A DNA stretch of 64,000 nucleotides from contig NZ_JBFCVK010000011.1 in the NCBI RefSeq assembly GCF_040712085.1, forward strand, positions 62,001 through 126,000, given 5' to 3'. Below are positions 43,533 through 52,484 of the stretch, one piece after another. A program made the translations under genes and the position numbers. The notes below the pieces were generated by a model, which saw only the letters and a program-made list of their open reading frames with translations, searched no databases and was not told the DNA's origin. The DNA comes from Aquibaculum sediminis (GTDB lineage: Bacteria > Pseudomonadota > Alphaproteobacteria > Kiloniellales > DSM-21159). Positions within the stretch are counted from its first letter, which is position 1, and each line of letters starts with the position of its first letter.

Positions 43533-44114
43533 TCAGCGGACAGCCAGGTAATCGCCGGCATCGACAGGGTCGCGCAGATGCGCATCCTCGAGTTCAAAGA
43601 AGGGTAGGGGCTGAACGCCCGCCTGGCGCGCGATGAGCGAGCCGGGAAAGATCTGCACGGCGTTGGTGAGCTCGGTCACGGCTGAATTGTAGAAGCGCCG
43701 CGCTGCGGCAATGTGACCTTCCACCGAGGCGAAGCTCTGCTGCGCCTCGAGAATCGTCTGGCTGGAGCGCAGCTCTGGATAACCCTCGGCCAGAGCGAAG
43801 AGCTGGCGCATGCTGGACTGCAGCTTGCCTTCTGCCTCGAGATGCTGGCGCACGGCTTCAGGGTTGCTGGCATCATAGGTCTTGCGCGCTTCGTTGCGCA
43901 GTTCGGTGACCCGGGTCAAGAGGTCGCGCTCATGGCTCATGAAGCTTTGGGCCAGCTTAAGGATGTTCGGCAAGAGATCGTGGCGCTTGCGTAGCTGCAC
44001 GTCGATTGAAGAGAGCGCTTCGAGCGCCCGGTTGCGCCGCCGGATCAAGACGACATACCAAGCATAAGCGATAAGGATCACGGCGACGATCAGCGCGCCG
44101 ACGAAGAGCTCCAT
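43533..44114 (-). CDS. lemA: LemA family protein
   Basis: 193-residue protein. An N-terminal membrane helix (LFVGALIVAVILIAYAWYVV) is followed by a helical domain with the LemA signature RRRNRALEALSSIDVQLRKR, then HDLLPNILKLAQSF and FYNSAVTELTNAVQIFPGSL. ATG at 44114 is 8 bases after AAGGAGG. It is the first gene of the pair with the DUF3137 protein. LemA proteins have no firm biochemical role. Confidence 0.92.
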   Translation of the reverse strand: MELFVGALIVAVILIAYAWYVVLIRRRNRALEALSSIDVQLRKRHDLLPNILKLAQSFMSHERDLLTRVTELRNEARKTYDASNPEAVRQHLEAEGKLQSSMRQLFALAEGYPELRSSQTILEAQQSFASVEGHIAAARRFYNSAVTELTNAVQIFPGSLIARQAGVQPLPFFELEDAHLRDPVDAGDYLAVR

Positions 44115-44246
44115 CAAGCAGCCTCCTTGTACGGGCGCCTTGAACCGCGCCGGCCACCCTTATAGCAGGCGCTGCAGTCAGCTTGGAACCACAACCTCGG
44201 TCCCATGAGCCCCTTTGGGAGGTTGATCACCGGCAGCGGCATCCAA

Positions 44247-44297
44247 ACCGGATCGCACGCAATCTGGACCACAAGATCTCAGAATCGAATGCGTGCT
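44247..44297. repeat. Degenerate copy of the palindromic element family
   Basis: ACCGGATCGCACGCAATCTG followed by GACCAC matches the first arm of the element at 48.7 kb at 22 of 26 positions. Downstream ATGCGTGC can pair with the changed arm (GCACGCA), so the hairpin is partly kept by compensating changes. It lies in the otherwise empty stretch between lemA and tRNA-Glu. Confidence 0.6.
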
Positions 44298-44394
44298 GCT
44301 GCTCCAGGCACACAATAATCCTCCCTCTGGACACGAGCGGAGACCTCCTTCGTTTGGAGGTATATTTGCTTTTTGGAAGAAACGATCCAAGAAG

Positions 44395-44470
44395 TGGCGT
44401 CCCCTAGGGGATTCGAACCCCTGTTGCCGCCGTGAAAGGGCGGTGTCCTAGGCCTCTAGACGAAGGGGAC
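44395..44470 (-). tRNA. tRNA-Glu (UUC)
   Basis: Cloverleaf with acceptor GTCCCCT/AGGGGAC, anticodon arm CCGCC-CTTTCAC-GGCGG giving anticodon TTC, T arm AGGGGTTCGAATCCCCT, discriminator G and an encoded CCA. Confidence 0.97.
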
Positions 44471-44738
44471 GTCTGGGGTGCTGAGACCCATGGCCGTTGT
44501 GGCGCCTGAGATAGCCGGGCCGGACGTGCCTTGCAAGACCTTCCTGAGAAAATTTGGCCCTGAAACGAAAGTTCAGTGGACCATGGCAGGCTTCGCAAGG
44601 CGAATGGCTTTTGCGCCTGTTGGTTGCTTGCCCATCGGGGGGGCTGCTGGCACCCTCCGGCCACCAGAGTCGCGCCCGCATGCCCATGCGATCGGGCCCC
44701 TGGCCGGTGTGCGACAATCGTCAAATCAGGAGGTGGAA

Positions 44739-45737
44739 ATGCGGGTGCTGGTGACAGGCGCCGGGGGCTTTATTGGCCGACGGCTAGTGACCCGGTTGGC
44801 GGAGCAGGGAACGCTGGCGGATGCACAGGGTACGCCGCGCGCCATTACGGAACTGTTGCTGGTGGACCGGGACGCGGCGGTGCTCGAGAAGCTCGTTTCC
44901 GAGACCAATGCGTCGATCAAGCTGACAAGTCGGGCCGGTGACCTGCGTGATACGGATTTCGTGGAGGGGCTGTTCGCGGGCGGTGTCGACAGCGTCTTTC
45001 ATCTGGCAGCCACGCTGACGCTCGATGCCGAACGGGATTTCGATACCGGCTGGGCGGTCAACATGCTGTTGCCTTTCCGCATGCTGGAGGCCTGCCGTCG
45101 GCAGGGTGCGAGGCCGCGCTTTGTCTACGCCAGTTCCATCGCCGTCTTCGGCGGCCGGCTGCCTGAGCGGGTCGACGACTGGCAGGCGCAGCGACCGCAA
45201 ACCTCCTACGGCACCGCCAAGTCGATTACCGAGCTCCTGATCAACGACTACTCGCGCCACGGCCTGGTGGACGGCAGATCATTGCGGCTGCCTGTGGTGA
45301 TGATCCGGCCGGGCCAGCCTGGCGGCGGCATGCACAGCGGTGCCGTGTCTGACCTGATCGGTGCCCTGGCCCGCGAACCCCTGGCCGGTCGCGCCATCAC
45401 CTCGCCGCTGGGCTGGAATACGCGCTTTCCCGTGGTCTCTGCAGGCCGGGTGGCGGAGAACCTGCTGCGTCTCCATGATGTGCCGGCGGAGGCCTTCAGC
45501 GAAGGCCGGGCGGTCAACCAGCCCGGTCTGACGGTCTCGGTCGCGGATATCGCTGCCGCCCTGGGGCGGGTCGCTGGAACCGAGGCGGCCGAACGCCTGA
45601 CCGTGGCGCCCGACCCGGCACTCGAGCGCGTGGTTGCGAGCTGGCCGCGAGAATTCGTGAGCGAGGTCGAACTGGCCCCACCCCTCCTGCCGGATCCTGA
45701 TTTCGACAGCATTCTTTGCGACCATGTGCGGGCCTGA
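44739..45737 (+). CDS. denD: NAD-dependent epimerase/dehydratase, D-erythronate dehydrogenase-like
   Basis: 332-residue extended SDR. The Rossmann motif is VTGAGGFIGRRLV, and the catalytic YxxxK is YGTAK after FVYASSIAVFGG. The sequence VMIRPGQPGGGMHSGAVSDL is reminiscent of DenD, which oxidises D-erythronate to 2-oxo-tetronate. The partners OtnK/OtnC are absent nearby, so the substrate is not certain. ATG at 44739 follows AGGAGG. A monooxygenase gene follows at 53 bases. Confidence 0.82.
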   Translation: MRVLVTGAGGFIGRRLVTRLAEQGTLADAQGTPRAITELLLVDRDAAVLEKLVSETNASIKLTSRAGDLRDTDFVEGLFAGGVDSVFHLAATLTLDAERDFDTGWAVNMLLPFRMLEACRRQGARPRFVYASSIAVFGGRLPERVDDWQAQRPQTSYGTAKSITELLINDYSRHGLVDGRSLRLPVVMIRPGQPGGGMHSGAVSDLIGALAREPLAGRAITSPLGWNTRFPVVSAGRVAENLLRLHDVPAEAFSEGRAVNQPGLTVSVADIAAALGRVAGTEAAERLTVAPDPALERVVASWPREFVSEVELAPPLLPDPDFDSILCDHVRA

Positions 45738-45790
45738 GGCCACTGAACGAAGAGTATTTTTTATTATTGGCATTGGGAGTGATTGAGCCG

Positions 45791-47152
45791 ATGGAGGGTC
45801 TCAACAGTCGTGATCAGGTGTCAGTGATGCCCAGTGAGTCCGCAGCGGCCGACATCTGCATCATCGGCGCCGGCGTGTCCGGACTGACGGCGGGCAAGGC
45901 CCTGAAGGACGCAGGCGTTGCCTACGACTGCTACGATCTCGGGTCGAACATGGGCGGGATGTGGCGCTACGAGAATGACAGCGGCACCTCGTCTGCCTAC
46001 CGCAGCCTTCACATCGATTCCAGCCGCCAGAGCCTCGCCTGGCCCGACTTCCAGATTCCCGATCACCTGCCGGATTACCTGTCGCACGGGCAGGTGCTGG
46101 AGCACCTGGAGCGCTATGCCGACACATTTGGTCTCCATGATGCCATCCGCTATCGCACGCGGGTGGAGCGGGTGGAACCGGACGGCGAGGGGGGATGGAA
46201 CGTGCATCTGCGGGCGGTCGATGCCCCTGATGCACCCGCCGAGGTGCGCCGCTATCGGACGGTGATCATCGCCAACGGCCATCTGTCGGATCCGAAGTAT
46301 CCCGATTTCCCCGGCGACTTTTCCGGGACGCAAACCCATTCGCATCACTACCGCAAGGCCGATCCTTATGAGGATCGGACCGTGCTCGTGGTCGGAATCG
46401 GCAACTCGGCGGTGGACATCGCCGTGGATCTGGCGCGCCGGGCTCGCCAGGTGCTGCTCTCCACGCGACGCAGCGCCTGGATCATGCCGAAGTATATCGC
46501 CGGTCTGCCCACCGATCGCTGGTTGGGGTTCCTGGTGCGGCGTTTGAAGATGCCGGTGCCGATGGCACGTGGGGTGCTGCGTCACTTCGCCCGCCTGGCG
46601 ATCGGCAACCAGGAGCGCTTCGGCGTGCCGCGGCCGGAGCATCCGATCTGGCGCGAGCACGCAACGCTCAGCCAGGATCTGCTGTCCTACCTCGGCCATG
46701 GCTGGATCCGCATGAAGCCGAACGTGGAACTGCTGGACGGAGAGGAGGTGCTCTTCACCGACGGCACGCGTGAGCAGGTCGACGCAATCATCTACGCCAC
46801 CGGCTATAAGACCACCTTTCCCTTCCTGGATCCGGAGGTCTTCAGCATCCAGGATACGCGCCCGCCGGCCCTCTATCGCCGGATCGTCTCGCGCGATCAT
46901 CCGGGGCTGTTCTTCGCGGGCCTGGTCCAGCCGGTCGGGCCTACGATTCCTCTGGTCGAGATCCAGGCGCGCTGGATGGCCAAGGTCCTGTCCGGCGAGA
47001 TTGCTCTGCCGCCCAAGGACGAGATGGACCAGGAGATCGAACGTCATCGCGGCAATGTCGCGAAGCGTTATCTCAATGCCGCCCGCTACACGTTGGAGGT
47101 CGACTTCAAGGAGTATGCCGGGGAACTCAACAAGGACATGCAGGGGAAGTAG
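45791..47152 (+). CDS. Flavin-containing monooxygenase
   Basis: 453-residue FAD/NADPH monooxygenase. The FAD motif is IIGAGVSGLTAGKALKDAG, the FMO signature FSGTQTHSHHY, and the NADPH motif VLVVGIGNSAVDIAVDLA. The C-terminal ATGYKTTFPFLD is the usual FMO ending motif. Starts are possible at 45791 (GGGAG ten bases upstream) or 45827; the protein core begins just after the second. This differs from the fusion FMO at 2.2 kb by lacking the NTF2 domain. The substrate is unknown. Confidence 0.88.
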   Translation: MEGLNSRDQVSVMPSESAAADICIIGAGVSGLTAGKALKDAGVAYDCYDLGSNMGGMWRYENDSGTSSAYRSLHIDSSRQSLAWPDFQIPDHLPDYLSHGQVLEHLERYADTFGLHDAIRYRTRVERVEPDGEGGWNVHLRAVDAPDAPAEVRRYRTVIIANGHLSDPKYPDFPGDFSGTQTHSHHYRKADPYEDRTVLVVGIGNSAVDIAVDLARRARQVLLSTRRSAWIMPKYIAGLPTDRWLGFLVRRLKMPVPMARGVLRHFARLAIGNQERFGVPRPEHPIWREHATLSQDLLSYLGHGWIRMKPNVELLDGEEVLFTDGTREQVDAIIYATGYKTTFPFLDPEVFSIQDTRPPALYRRIVSRDHPGLFFAGLVQPVGPTIPLVEIQARWMAKVLSGEIALPPKDEMDQEIERHRGNVAKRYLNAARYTLEVDFKEYAGELNKDMQGK

Positions 47153-47319
47153 CGCTGGAGGCGGCATCCGGCGCAAACCTAGTATCACAGTTGCGCTATT
47201 GTTTCGCCCTTGCGGGGCGAGCGGGCTCAGACACCCGCATCCGGAACGCATGGCGCTGTCTCGCGTTGAGCAGTGACCGCCGCGGCAACGCGGCTGAAAC
47301 ATGCGAAAGGAGCGAGAGG

Positions 47320-47874
47320 ATGCCCAGTATCAGCAACGCAAGAATCGCCATCCTTGCAACGCACGGCTTCGAGCAATCCGAACTCGAGGTGCCGCGCGAC
47401 AAGCTCAGGAGCGCCGGCGCGACGGTGCATGTCGTGACTCCCGACGGCCAAGCCATCAAGGGATGGGACAAGACCGACTGGGGCTCCGAGGTAGAGGCCG
47501 ACAAGGCGCTCGGCAGTGTCGATGCCTCGGACTACGATGCACTCGTCCTGCCGGGCGGCCAGATCAACCCGGATCTCCTGCGGGTCAACGACATGGCCGT
47601 TGCGCTCATTCGGGATTTTGTGCAGAACGGCCGCATCGTCGCCGCTGTCTGCCACGCGCCCTGGCTCCTCATCGAGGCGGGCGTGGTCGAGGGGCGTGAG
47701 ATGACCTCCTACCACTCGATCCGCACCGATGTGAAGAATGCCGGCGCCAACTGGGTGGACCGGGAAGTCGTCGTCTCCAACGGAATCGTGACGAGCCGGA
47801 ACCCGGATGATCTCGACGCCTTCACGGCGAAGATCATCGAGGAGATCGAGGAAGGCCGGCACGAACGCGAGTAG
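47320..47874 (+). CDS. DJ-1/PfpI family protein (YhbO-like)
   Basis: 184-residue cytoplasmic protein. The nucleophile Cys lies in AAVCHAPWLL, with the conserved Glu in GFEQSELEVP and the ending IVTSRNPDDLDAFTAKIIEE. Family members act as glyoxalase III, deglycase or stress-protective hydrolases. ATG at 47320 is preceded by AAAGGAGCGAGAGG. It is 167 bases after the FMO gene and probably has its own promoter. Confidence 0.92.
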   Translation: MPSISNARIAILATHGFEQSELEVPRDKLRSAGATVHVVTPDGQAIKGWDKTDWGSEVEADKALGSVDASDYDALVLPGGQINPDLLRVNDMAVALIRDFVQNGRIVAAVCHAPWLLIEAGVVEGREMTSYHSIRTDVKNAGANWVDREVVVSNGIVTSRNPDDLDAFTAKIIEEIEEGRHERE

Positions 47875-47923
47875 GTGGAGTCAGAGAACGTCCTTGCCTG
47901 ACTGGTCGACGATATTGCCTGGT

Positions 47924-49423
47924 CTAGCTGTCGAGCACCGCGCGGACCCGCTCCGCAAGGGCATCCTGGCCGAAGGGTTTGGCGAGCCAGCCGATGCGTG
48001 CCAGTCCGGCAAGCTGGCCGGTGATTGTGGGGTCTGCGTAGCCTGAAACCAGAACAATCGCGATATCGGGATGAGTCTTGCCAGCTTCCTGGGCAAGCTC
48101 GATGCCCGTGCGCCGGCCGCCGAGAATGATGTCGGTCATCAACAGGTCCACCTGCTTCTGCTGGTCCAGGATGTCGAGTGCCTGGGCCGCCCGCTCGGCG
48201 GTCAGCACCTGATAGCCAAGCGGAGTCAGGAAGGCCTGCATTATGTCGCGTACGCCGCGGTCGTTCTCTACCAGAAGTACGGCCTCATGGCCCTTGCTCG
48301 GCTGCGGCTTCGATCGCGCTGCGGGCGTTTCGGCGGGACTCTTATGCGCCGAGGGGAAATAGAGTTTCACCGTCGATCCATGTCCGACAGTGCTGTAGAC
48401 GATGATGTAGCCGTTGGACTGGCGCACGAAGCCATGGACCATGGGAAGTCCCAGTCCACTGCCCTTGCCCTCCGGTTTGGTGGTGAAAAAGGGCTCGAAC
48501 AGCCGGTTCTGCACATCCTCCGACATGCCATGGCCCTGATCGTTCACCGCGATCATGACGTAGTGCCCGGCGGGGATCTGCCATCCACCTTCCGCGTAGA
48601 CCCGCGCCAGGTGGATGGCGTTGGTGGTCAGGGAGATGGCGCCGCCCTCGGGCATCGCGTCGCGCGCATTTATCGTGAGGTTCAGGATGGCGCTTTCTAG
48701 ACCGGATCGCATTTAATCTGAACCACTCCGGGTTCGGATTAAATGCGTGAATCCGGTCTAAATTAAAGTGCTAGAGCCGATTCACGTCTCTGTTCGGATC
48801 GCTCCGCGAATCCGATCAGAGACGACCGGCTCTAGTTCGCCCGGGTCGACCCGGATCAGGGGCAGATCGGCCGCCGGATGGAACTGTATCTCGATGCCTT
48901 CACCCAGAGAGGTGGTCAACAGGGGTTCCATGTCCCTGAGGCTCGCGTTCACGTTCACGAGCCTCGGTTCCAGAATCTGACGCCGCGAGAAGGCGAGCAG
49001 TCGGCGGGTCAGATCGGATCCGCGCTCCGTGGCAAGCAGGGCATTCTCGACGCGTGCCGCCGTCGGACTTCCAGGCTTTACAGTGTCCTGGATCAGTTCG
49101 AGGTTGCCGAGGATAACGGTAAGCAGGTTGTTGAAATCATGGGCAAGACCGCCGGTCAGTTGCCCCACCGCCTCCATGCGTTGCGCCCTGACAAACGCGC
49201 GTTCCATCTGGTCGTGACGGTGCAATTCGCGCCGGATCAGCAAGGCGATGATGACAGCCGTCACCAGAACGAAAGCTACGCCCTTGAAGGTGTTGAGGCT
49301 GGGACGCCAATCGGGCGCCATGCTGGATTCGACGACCCAGTCGGATAGCAGGATGTACAGCAGACTAAGGCCGGCATAGAAGCCGGCCACTCTCCAGGGA
49401 AGCCGCTCCCGTCGCTCGTGCAT
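47924..49423 (-). pseudogene. Hybrid sensor histidine kinase gene split by a palindromic insertion
   Basis: The N-terminal piece (49423-48782) has two transmembrane segments and the H-box QLTGGLAHDFNNLLTVILGN. It stops in the ATPase domain at VDPGELE followed by 14 foreign residues and TGA. The C-terminal piece (48712-47924) resumes with LESAILNLTINARDAMPEGG, GHGMSEDVQNRLFEPFFTT and a receiver domain (Asp in LLMTDIILGG, Lys in WLAKPFG). Deleting the 135-bp insert joins the two as GELESAILNLT, a normal N-box, for a protein of 454 residues. The insert keeps the frame but brings three stops (TGA, TAG, TAA). The C-terminal piece gains an ATG from the insert and might still be made. Confidence 0.85.
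48695..48833. mobile_element. 135-bp CTAG-flanked palindromic element (MITE-like)
   Basis: The insert is bounded by two copies of CTAG (48695-48698 and 48830-48833). It holds two hairpins in tandem. The first is TAGACCGGAT-GCATTTAATC with GATTAAATGC-ATCCGGTCTA. The second is CTAGAGCCG-CGTCTCTG with CAGAGACG-CCGGCTCTAG. Its ends are imperfect inverted repeats (GACCGGATCG and GAGCCGGTCG). It has no coding capacity. The CTAG target fits the preference reported for IS630 (TA duplication within CTAG), so an IS630-type transposase may have moved it. Confidence 0.75.
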
Positions 49424-49535
49424 GCCATCCCCCGCGCTCTTGGTGTCGAAGTGTAGCGGAGAAATGACAGGTGACGAGGGGAAATCGTCCGAAGGCAGAC
49501 GTATTCTGTGGGCGCTGCTCGCGCGTCCTCGGCAG

Positions 49536-50417
49536 CTATAGCTGATTGATTGGCAGTTTCATGTAGCGCGTGCCGTTGTCTTCCGGAGGCGGCAGTTCGC
49601 CGGCGCGGATGTTCACCTGGATCGAGGGCAGGATGAGAGTTGGCATGCTGAGCGTGGCATCGCGGGTCTCGCGCATCTGCACGAACTCCTCTTCTGTCAC
49701 CCCTTCATGCACGTGGATGTTCTTGGCCTTTTCCTCGGCCACGGTTGTCTCCCACGTCGGCTCGCGGCTTTCGGGCGGATAATCGTGGCAGAGGAAGATG
49801 CGGGTTTCGTCCGGCAGCGACAGAACTTTCTGGATGGAGCGATAGAGCTGGCGCGCACTGCCGCCGGGAAAATCGCAGCGGGCGGTGCCGTAGTCCGGCA
49901 TGAAAAGTGTATCGCCCACAAACGCCGCATCACCGATCACGTAGGTGAGGCAGGCCGGAGTGTGGCCGGGGGTGTGCAGCACCGAGGCCTCGATCTTGCC
50001 GATCGTGAAGCGGTCGCCTTCGGCGAAGAGATGATCGAACTGACGGCCGTCGGGCAGGAATTCCTTTTCCAGGTTGAATATGTCCCGGAACACCTGTTGC
50101 ACTTCGCGGATGTGCTCGCCGATTGCGATTTTTCCGCCCAGGTGCTGCTTGATGTAGGGCGCAGCCGAGAGGTGGTCGGCGTGGGCATGAGTCTCCAGGA
50201 TCCACTCGACGGTCCAGCCGAGCTCGCGCACCTTCTCAACGACCGCATCCGCTGATGCGGTGGAAGTGCGCCCGGCCTTGGGATCGAAGTCCAGAACGGG
50301 GTCGACCACCGCGCAGGTTGCGCTTTCTGGATCGCCCACGATGTAGCTGACCGTGTTGGTTCCCTCGTCGAAATGCGCATGAACGCTGGGTTTGCGGATC
50401 TCTGCGGCTGTAGACAT
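49536..50417 (-). CDS. MBL-fold hydrolase, persulfide/sulfur dioxygenase-like (Blh type)
   Basis: 293-residue metallo-beta-lactamase-fold protein. Metal ligands are in THAHADHLSA, the His in HTPGHTPACL, Asp in FVGDTLFMPDYG and His in FLCHDYPP. The run MPDYGTARCDFPGGSARQLY is characteristic of Blh/ETHE1-like sulfur dioxygenases that oxidise persulfides to sulfite. There is no fused rhodanese domain. ATG at 50417 follows AAAGGAG. It is divergent from a SulP transporter, a pairing that suggests sulfide detoxification with export of sulfite or sulfate. Confidence 0.88.
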   Translation of the reverse strand: MSTAAEIRKPSVHAHFDEGTNTVSYIVGDPESATCAVVDPVLDFDPKAGRTSTASADAVVEKVRELGWTVEWILETHAHADHLSAAPYIKQHLGGKIAIGEHIREVQQVFRDIFNLEKEFLPDGRQFDHLFAEGDRFTIGKIEASVLHTPGHTPACLTYVIGDAAFVGDTLFMPDYGTARCDFPGGSARQLYRSIQKVLSLPDETRIFLCHDYPPESREPTWETTVAEEKAKNIHVHEGVTEEEFVQMRETRDATLSMPTLILPSIQVNIRAGELPPPEDNGTRYMKLPINQL

Positions 50418-50645
50418 CGTTGCTCCTTTCCTTCGTCCGGCGGACTGTCGCGCCCAAAAAGTCCCTGGACTGTTCGCAAAGCGATTTCGATCAAATGTAA
50501 TCTGCGTTGGTGGCTATGTGCGGTCACCAGCCCCAGATTACCATGGGTTGGATGCTGTCAAAGCGTCGCAGGTTTCGCCGTCCCCCTATCGGCTCATCGG
50601 CTCGCCCGTCATTATCCCCAGCCGCATTACCCGGAAGGATGCGCT

Positions 50646-52379
50646 ATGTGGCAACGCTACTTCCCCGCCTTGATCTGGTTGCGCACCTATAGTCGCAGCG
50701 AGCTGTCTGGCGATCTTATTGCCGGGGTGATCGTGACCGTCATGCTGGTCCCGCAGAGCCTGGCCTATGCGTTGCTGGCCGGCCTGCCACCGCAAGTCGG
50801 CCTCTATGCCTCCATTCTTCCGCTTGTCGTCTACGCTCTCTTCGGCAGCAGTCGTACCTTGGCCGTAGGGCCGGTGGCCGTGCTCTCCCTGATGACCGCC
50901 TCTGCCATCGGCCAGCTGGGGCTGAACACCCTCGAGGAACAGCTTGCCGCGGCGCTGATTCTCGCGCTGATCTCCGGCCTCGTCCTCACTGTGATGGGAC
51001 TTCTGCGTCTCGGTTTCCTCGCCAATCTGCTCAGTCATCCAGTGGTTTCCGCTTTCATCTCCGCCTCCGCGCTCCTGATTGCCTTCAGCCAACTCGGCCA
51101 GATCCTGGGGCTCTCACTGTCGGGCGCACGCATCGACCGCCTTCTCGAGGGGCTGCTGTACCAGGTCGGCGAGATCAATCCGGTCACTGCGGCTATCGGG
51201 CTGGGGGCGGTCGCCTTTCTCTATGCCGCGCGTCGCTTCCTGGTTCCCTGGCTGCGTGGTTGGGGCGTCTCCGAAGGGCAGGCGCAGCTTGCCGGGCGGG
51301 TGGCGCCGATCCTGGCCGTGGTGGGCGGGACGCTGCTGGTGGGATTGTTCCGGCTTGATGAGCAAGCGGGCGTGGCGGTGGTCGGCGCGATTCCGGCCGG
51401 GCTGCCCCCGTTTAGCGTCCCGACTTTCGACACCGATCTTTGGCTCTCCCTGCTGCCAGCGGCCATTCTGATCAGTCTGGTCGGCTTCGTGGAAAGCGTG
51501 TCGGTGGCGCAGTCCCTGGCCGCCAAGCGGCGGGAGAAGGTGGAGCCGAACCAGGAATTGATCGGCCTGGGGACAGCCAATCTGGCAGCGGCCTTCAGCG
51601 GCGGCTATCCCGTCACCGGGGGCTTTGCCCGCTCGGTGGTCAACTTTGCCGCCGGCGCGCGCACGCCCTTGGCGGGCGTCGTTACGGCTGCGCTGCTGGC
51701 GCTGGTGGCATTGCTGCTGACCGACTGGTTCCGCTATCTGCCGAATGCCGTTCTGGCCGCGACCATCATCGTCGCCGTGCTGGGCCTGGTGGATTTTGCC
51801 ATCGCTCGGCGGCTTTGGCGCTACAGCAAGGCCGACGCAGCGGCCTGGGGCATCACCTTTGTCGGTGTGCTGGCGCTGGGTGTCGAGACCGGGGTGGTCG
51901 CCGGCGTGTTGGTCTCCCTGGCGCTCTATCTCTGGCGCTCCGGCAGGCCGCATATGGCGGTGGTGGGGCAGGTGCCGGGGACAGAGCACTACCGGAATAT
52001 TTTGCGCCATCAGGTCATCACCCACCCACGGCTCCTGGCCGTGCGGGTGGATGAGAGCCTGTACTTCGTCAATGCCCGCTATCTGGAAGACAGCCTGTTG
52101 AGAATGACAGCCGATCGGCCGGAGGTGGAGCACGTCGTGCTGATCTGCAGTGCGGTCAACCTGATCGATGCCAGTGCCCTGGAGAGTCTTGAGGCGCTGG
52201 CGTCACGTTTGGTCGATGCCGGCGTTCAGCTGCACCTGGCGGAGGTGAAGGGGCCGGTCATGGACCGACTCAAGCGCAGCAGCTTTCTCGAGCATCTGAG
52301 CGGTCGGATCTATCTCTCCACGCACGGGGCGGTGACCGATCTGACAGGGGGAGGGCGCGAGCCGACGCCGCATTCGTGA
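50646..52379 (+). CDS. SulP-family anion transporter with STAS domain
   Basis: 577-residue inner-membrane transporter with about 12-14 hydrophobic segments. The SulP signature region is VTVMLVPQSLAYALLAGLPP, followed by SSRTLAVGPVAVLSLM. The C-terminal STAS domain (about residues 450-560) has VRVDESLYFVNARYLED and CSAVNLIDASALESLEAL. It moves sulfate or similar anions such as bicarbonate. ATG at 50646 follows GGAAGGA. It is divergent, across 228 bases, from the persulfide-dioxygenase-like gene. Confidence 0.92.
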   Translation: MWQRYFPALIWLRTYSRSELSGDLIAGVIVTVMLVPQSLAYALLAGLPPQVGLYASILPLVVYALFGSSRTLAVGPVAVLSLMTASAIGQLGLNTLEEQLAAALILALISGLVLTVMGLLRLGFLANLLSHPVVSAFISASALLIAFSQLGQILGLSLSGARIDRLLEGLLYQVGEINPVTAAIGLGAVAFLYAARRFLVPWLRGWGVSEGQAQLAGRVAPILAVVGGTLLVGLFRLDEQAGVAVVGAIPAGLPPFSVPTFDTDLWLSLLPAAILISLVGFVESVSVAQSLAAKRREKVEPNQELIGLGTANLAAAFSGGYPVTGGFARSVVNFAAGARTPLAGVVTAALLALVALLLTDWFRYLPNAVLAATIIVAVLGLVDFAIARRLWRYSKADAAAWGITFVGVLALGVETGVVAGVLVSLALYLWRSGRPHMAVVGQVPGTEHYRNILRHQVITHPRLLAVRVDESLYFVNARYLEDSLLRMTADRPEVEHVVLICSAVNLIDASALESLEALASRLVDAGVQLHLAEVKGPVMDRLKRSSFLEHLSGRIYLSTHGAVTDLTGGGREPTPHS

Positions 52380-52484
52380 TCCGGGCAGGGCTGGCATTTG
52401 CCCCGTTGCCCTGTGTTAGGCTGATGGCAACAGCGGGCCCTCGGGCCTTTTCCCGAGCGGCTGCACAGGGCAGGAGGAACGCGG

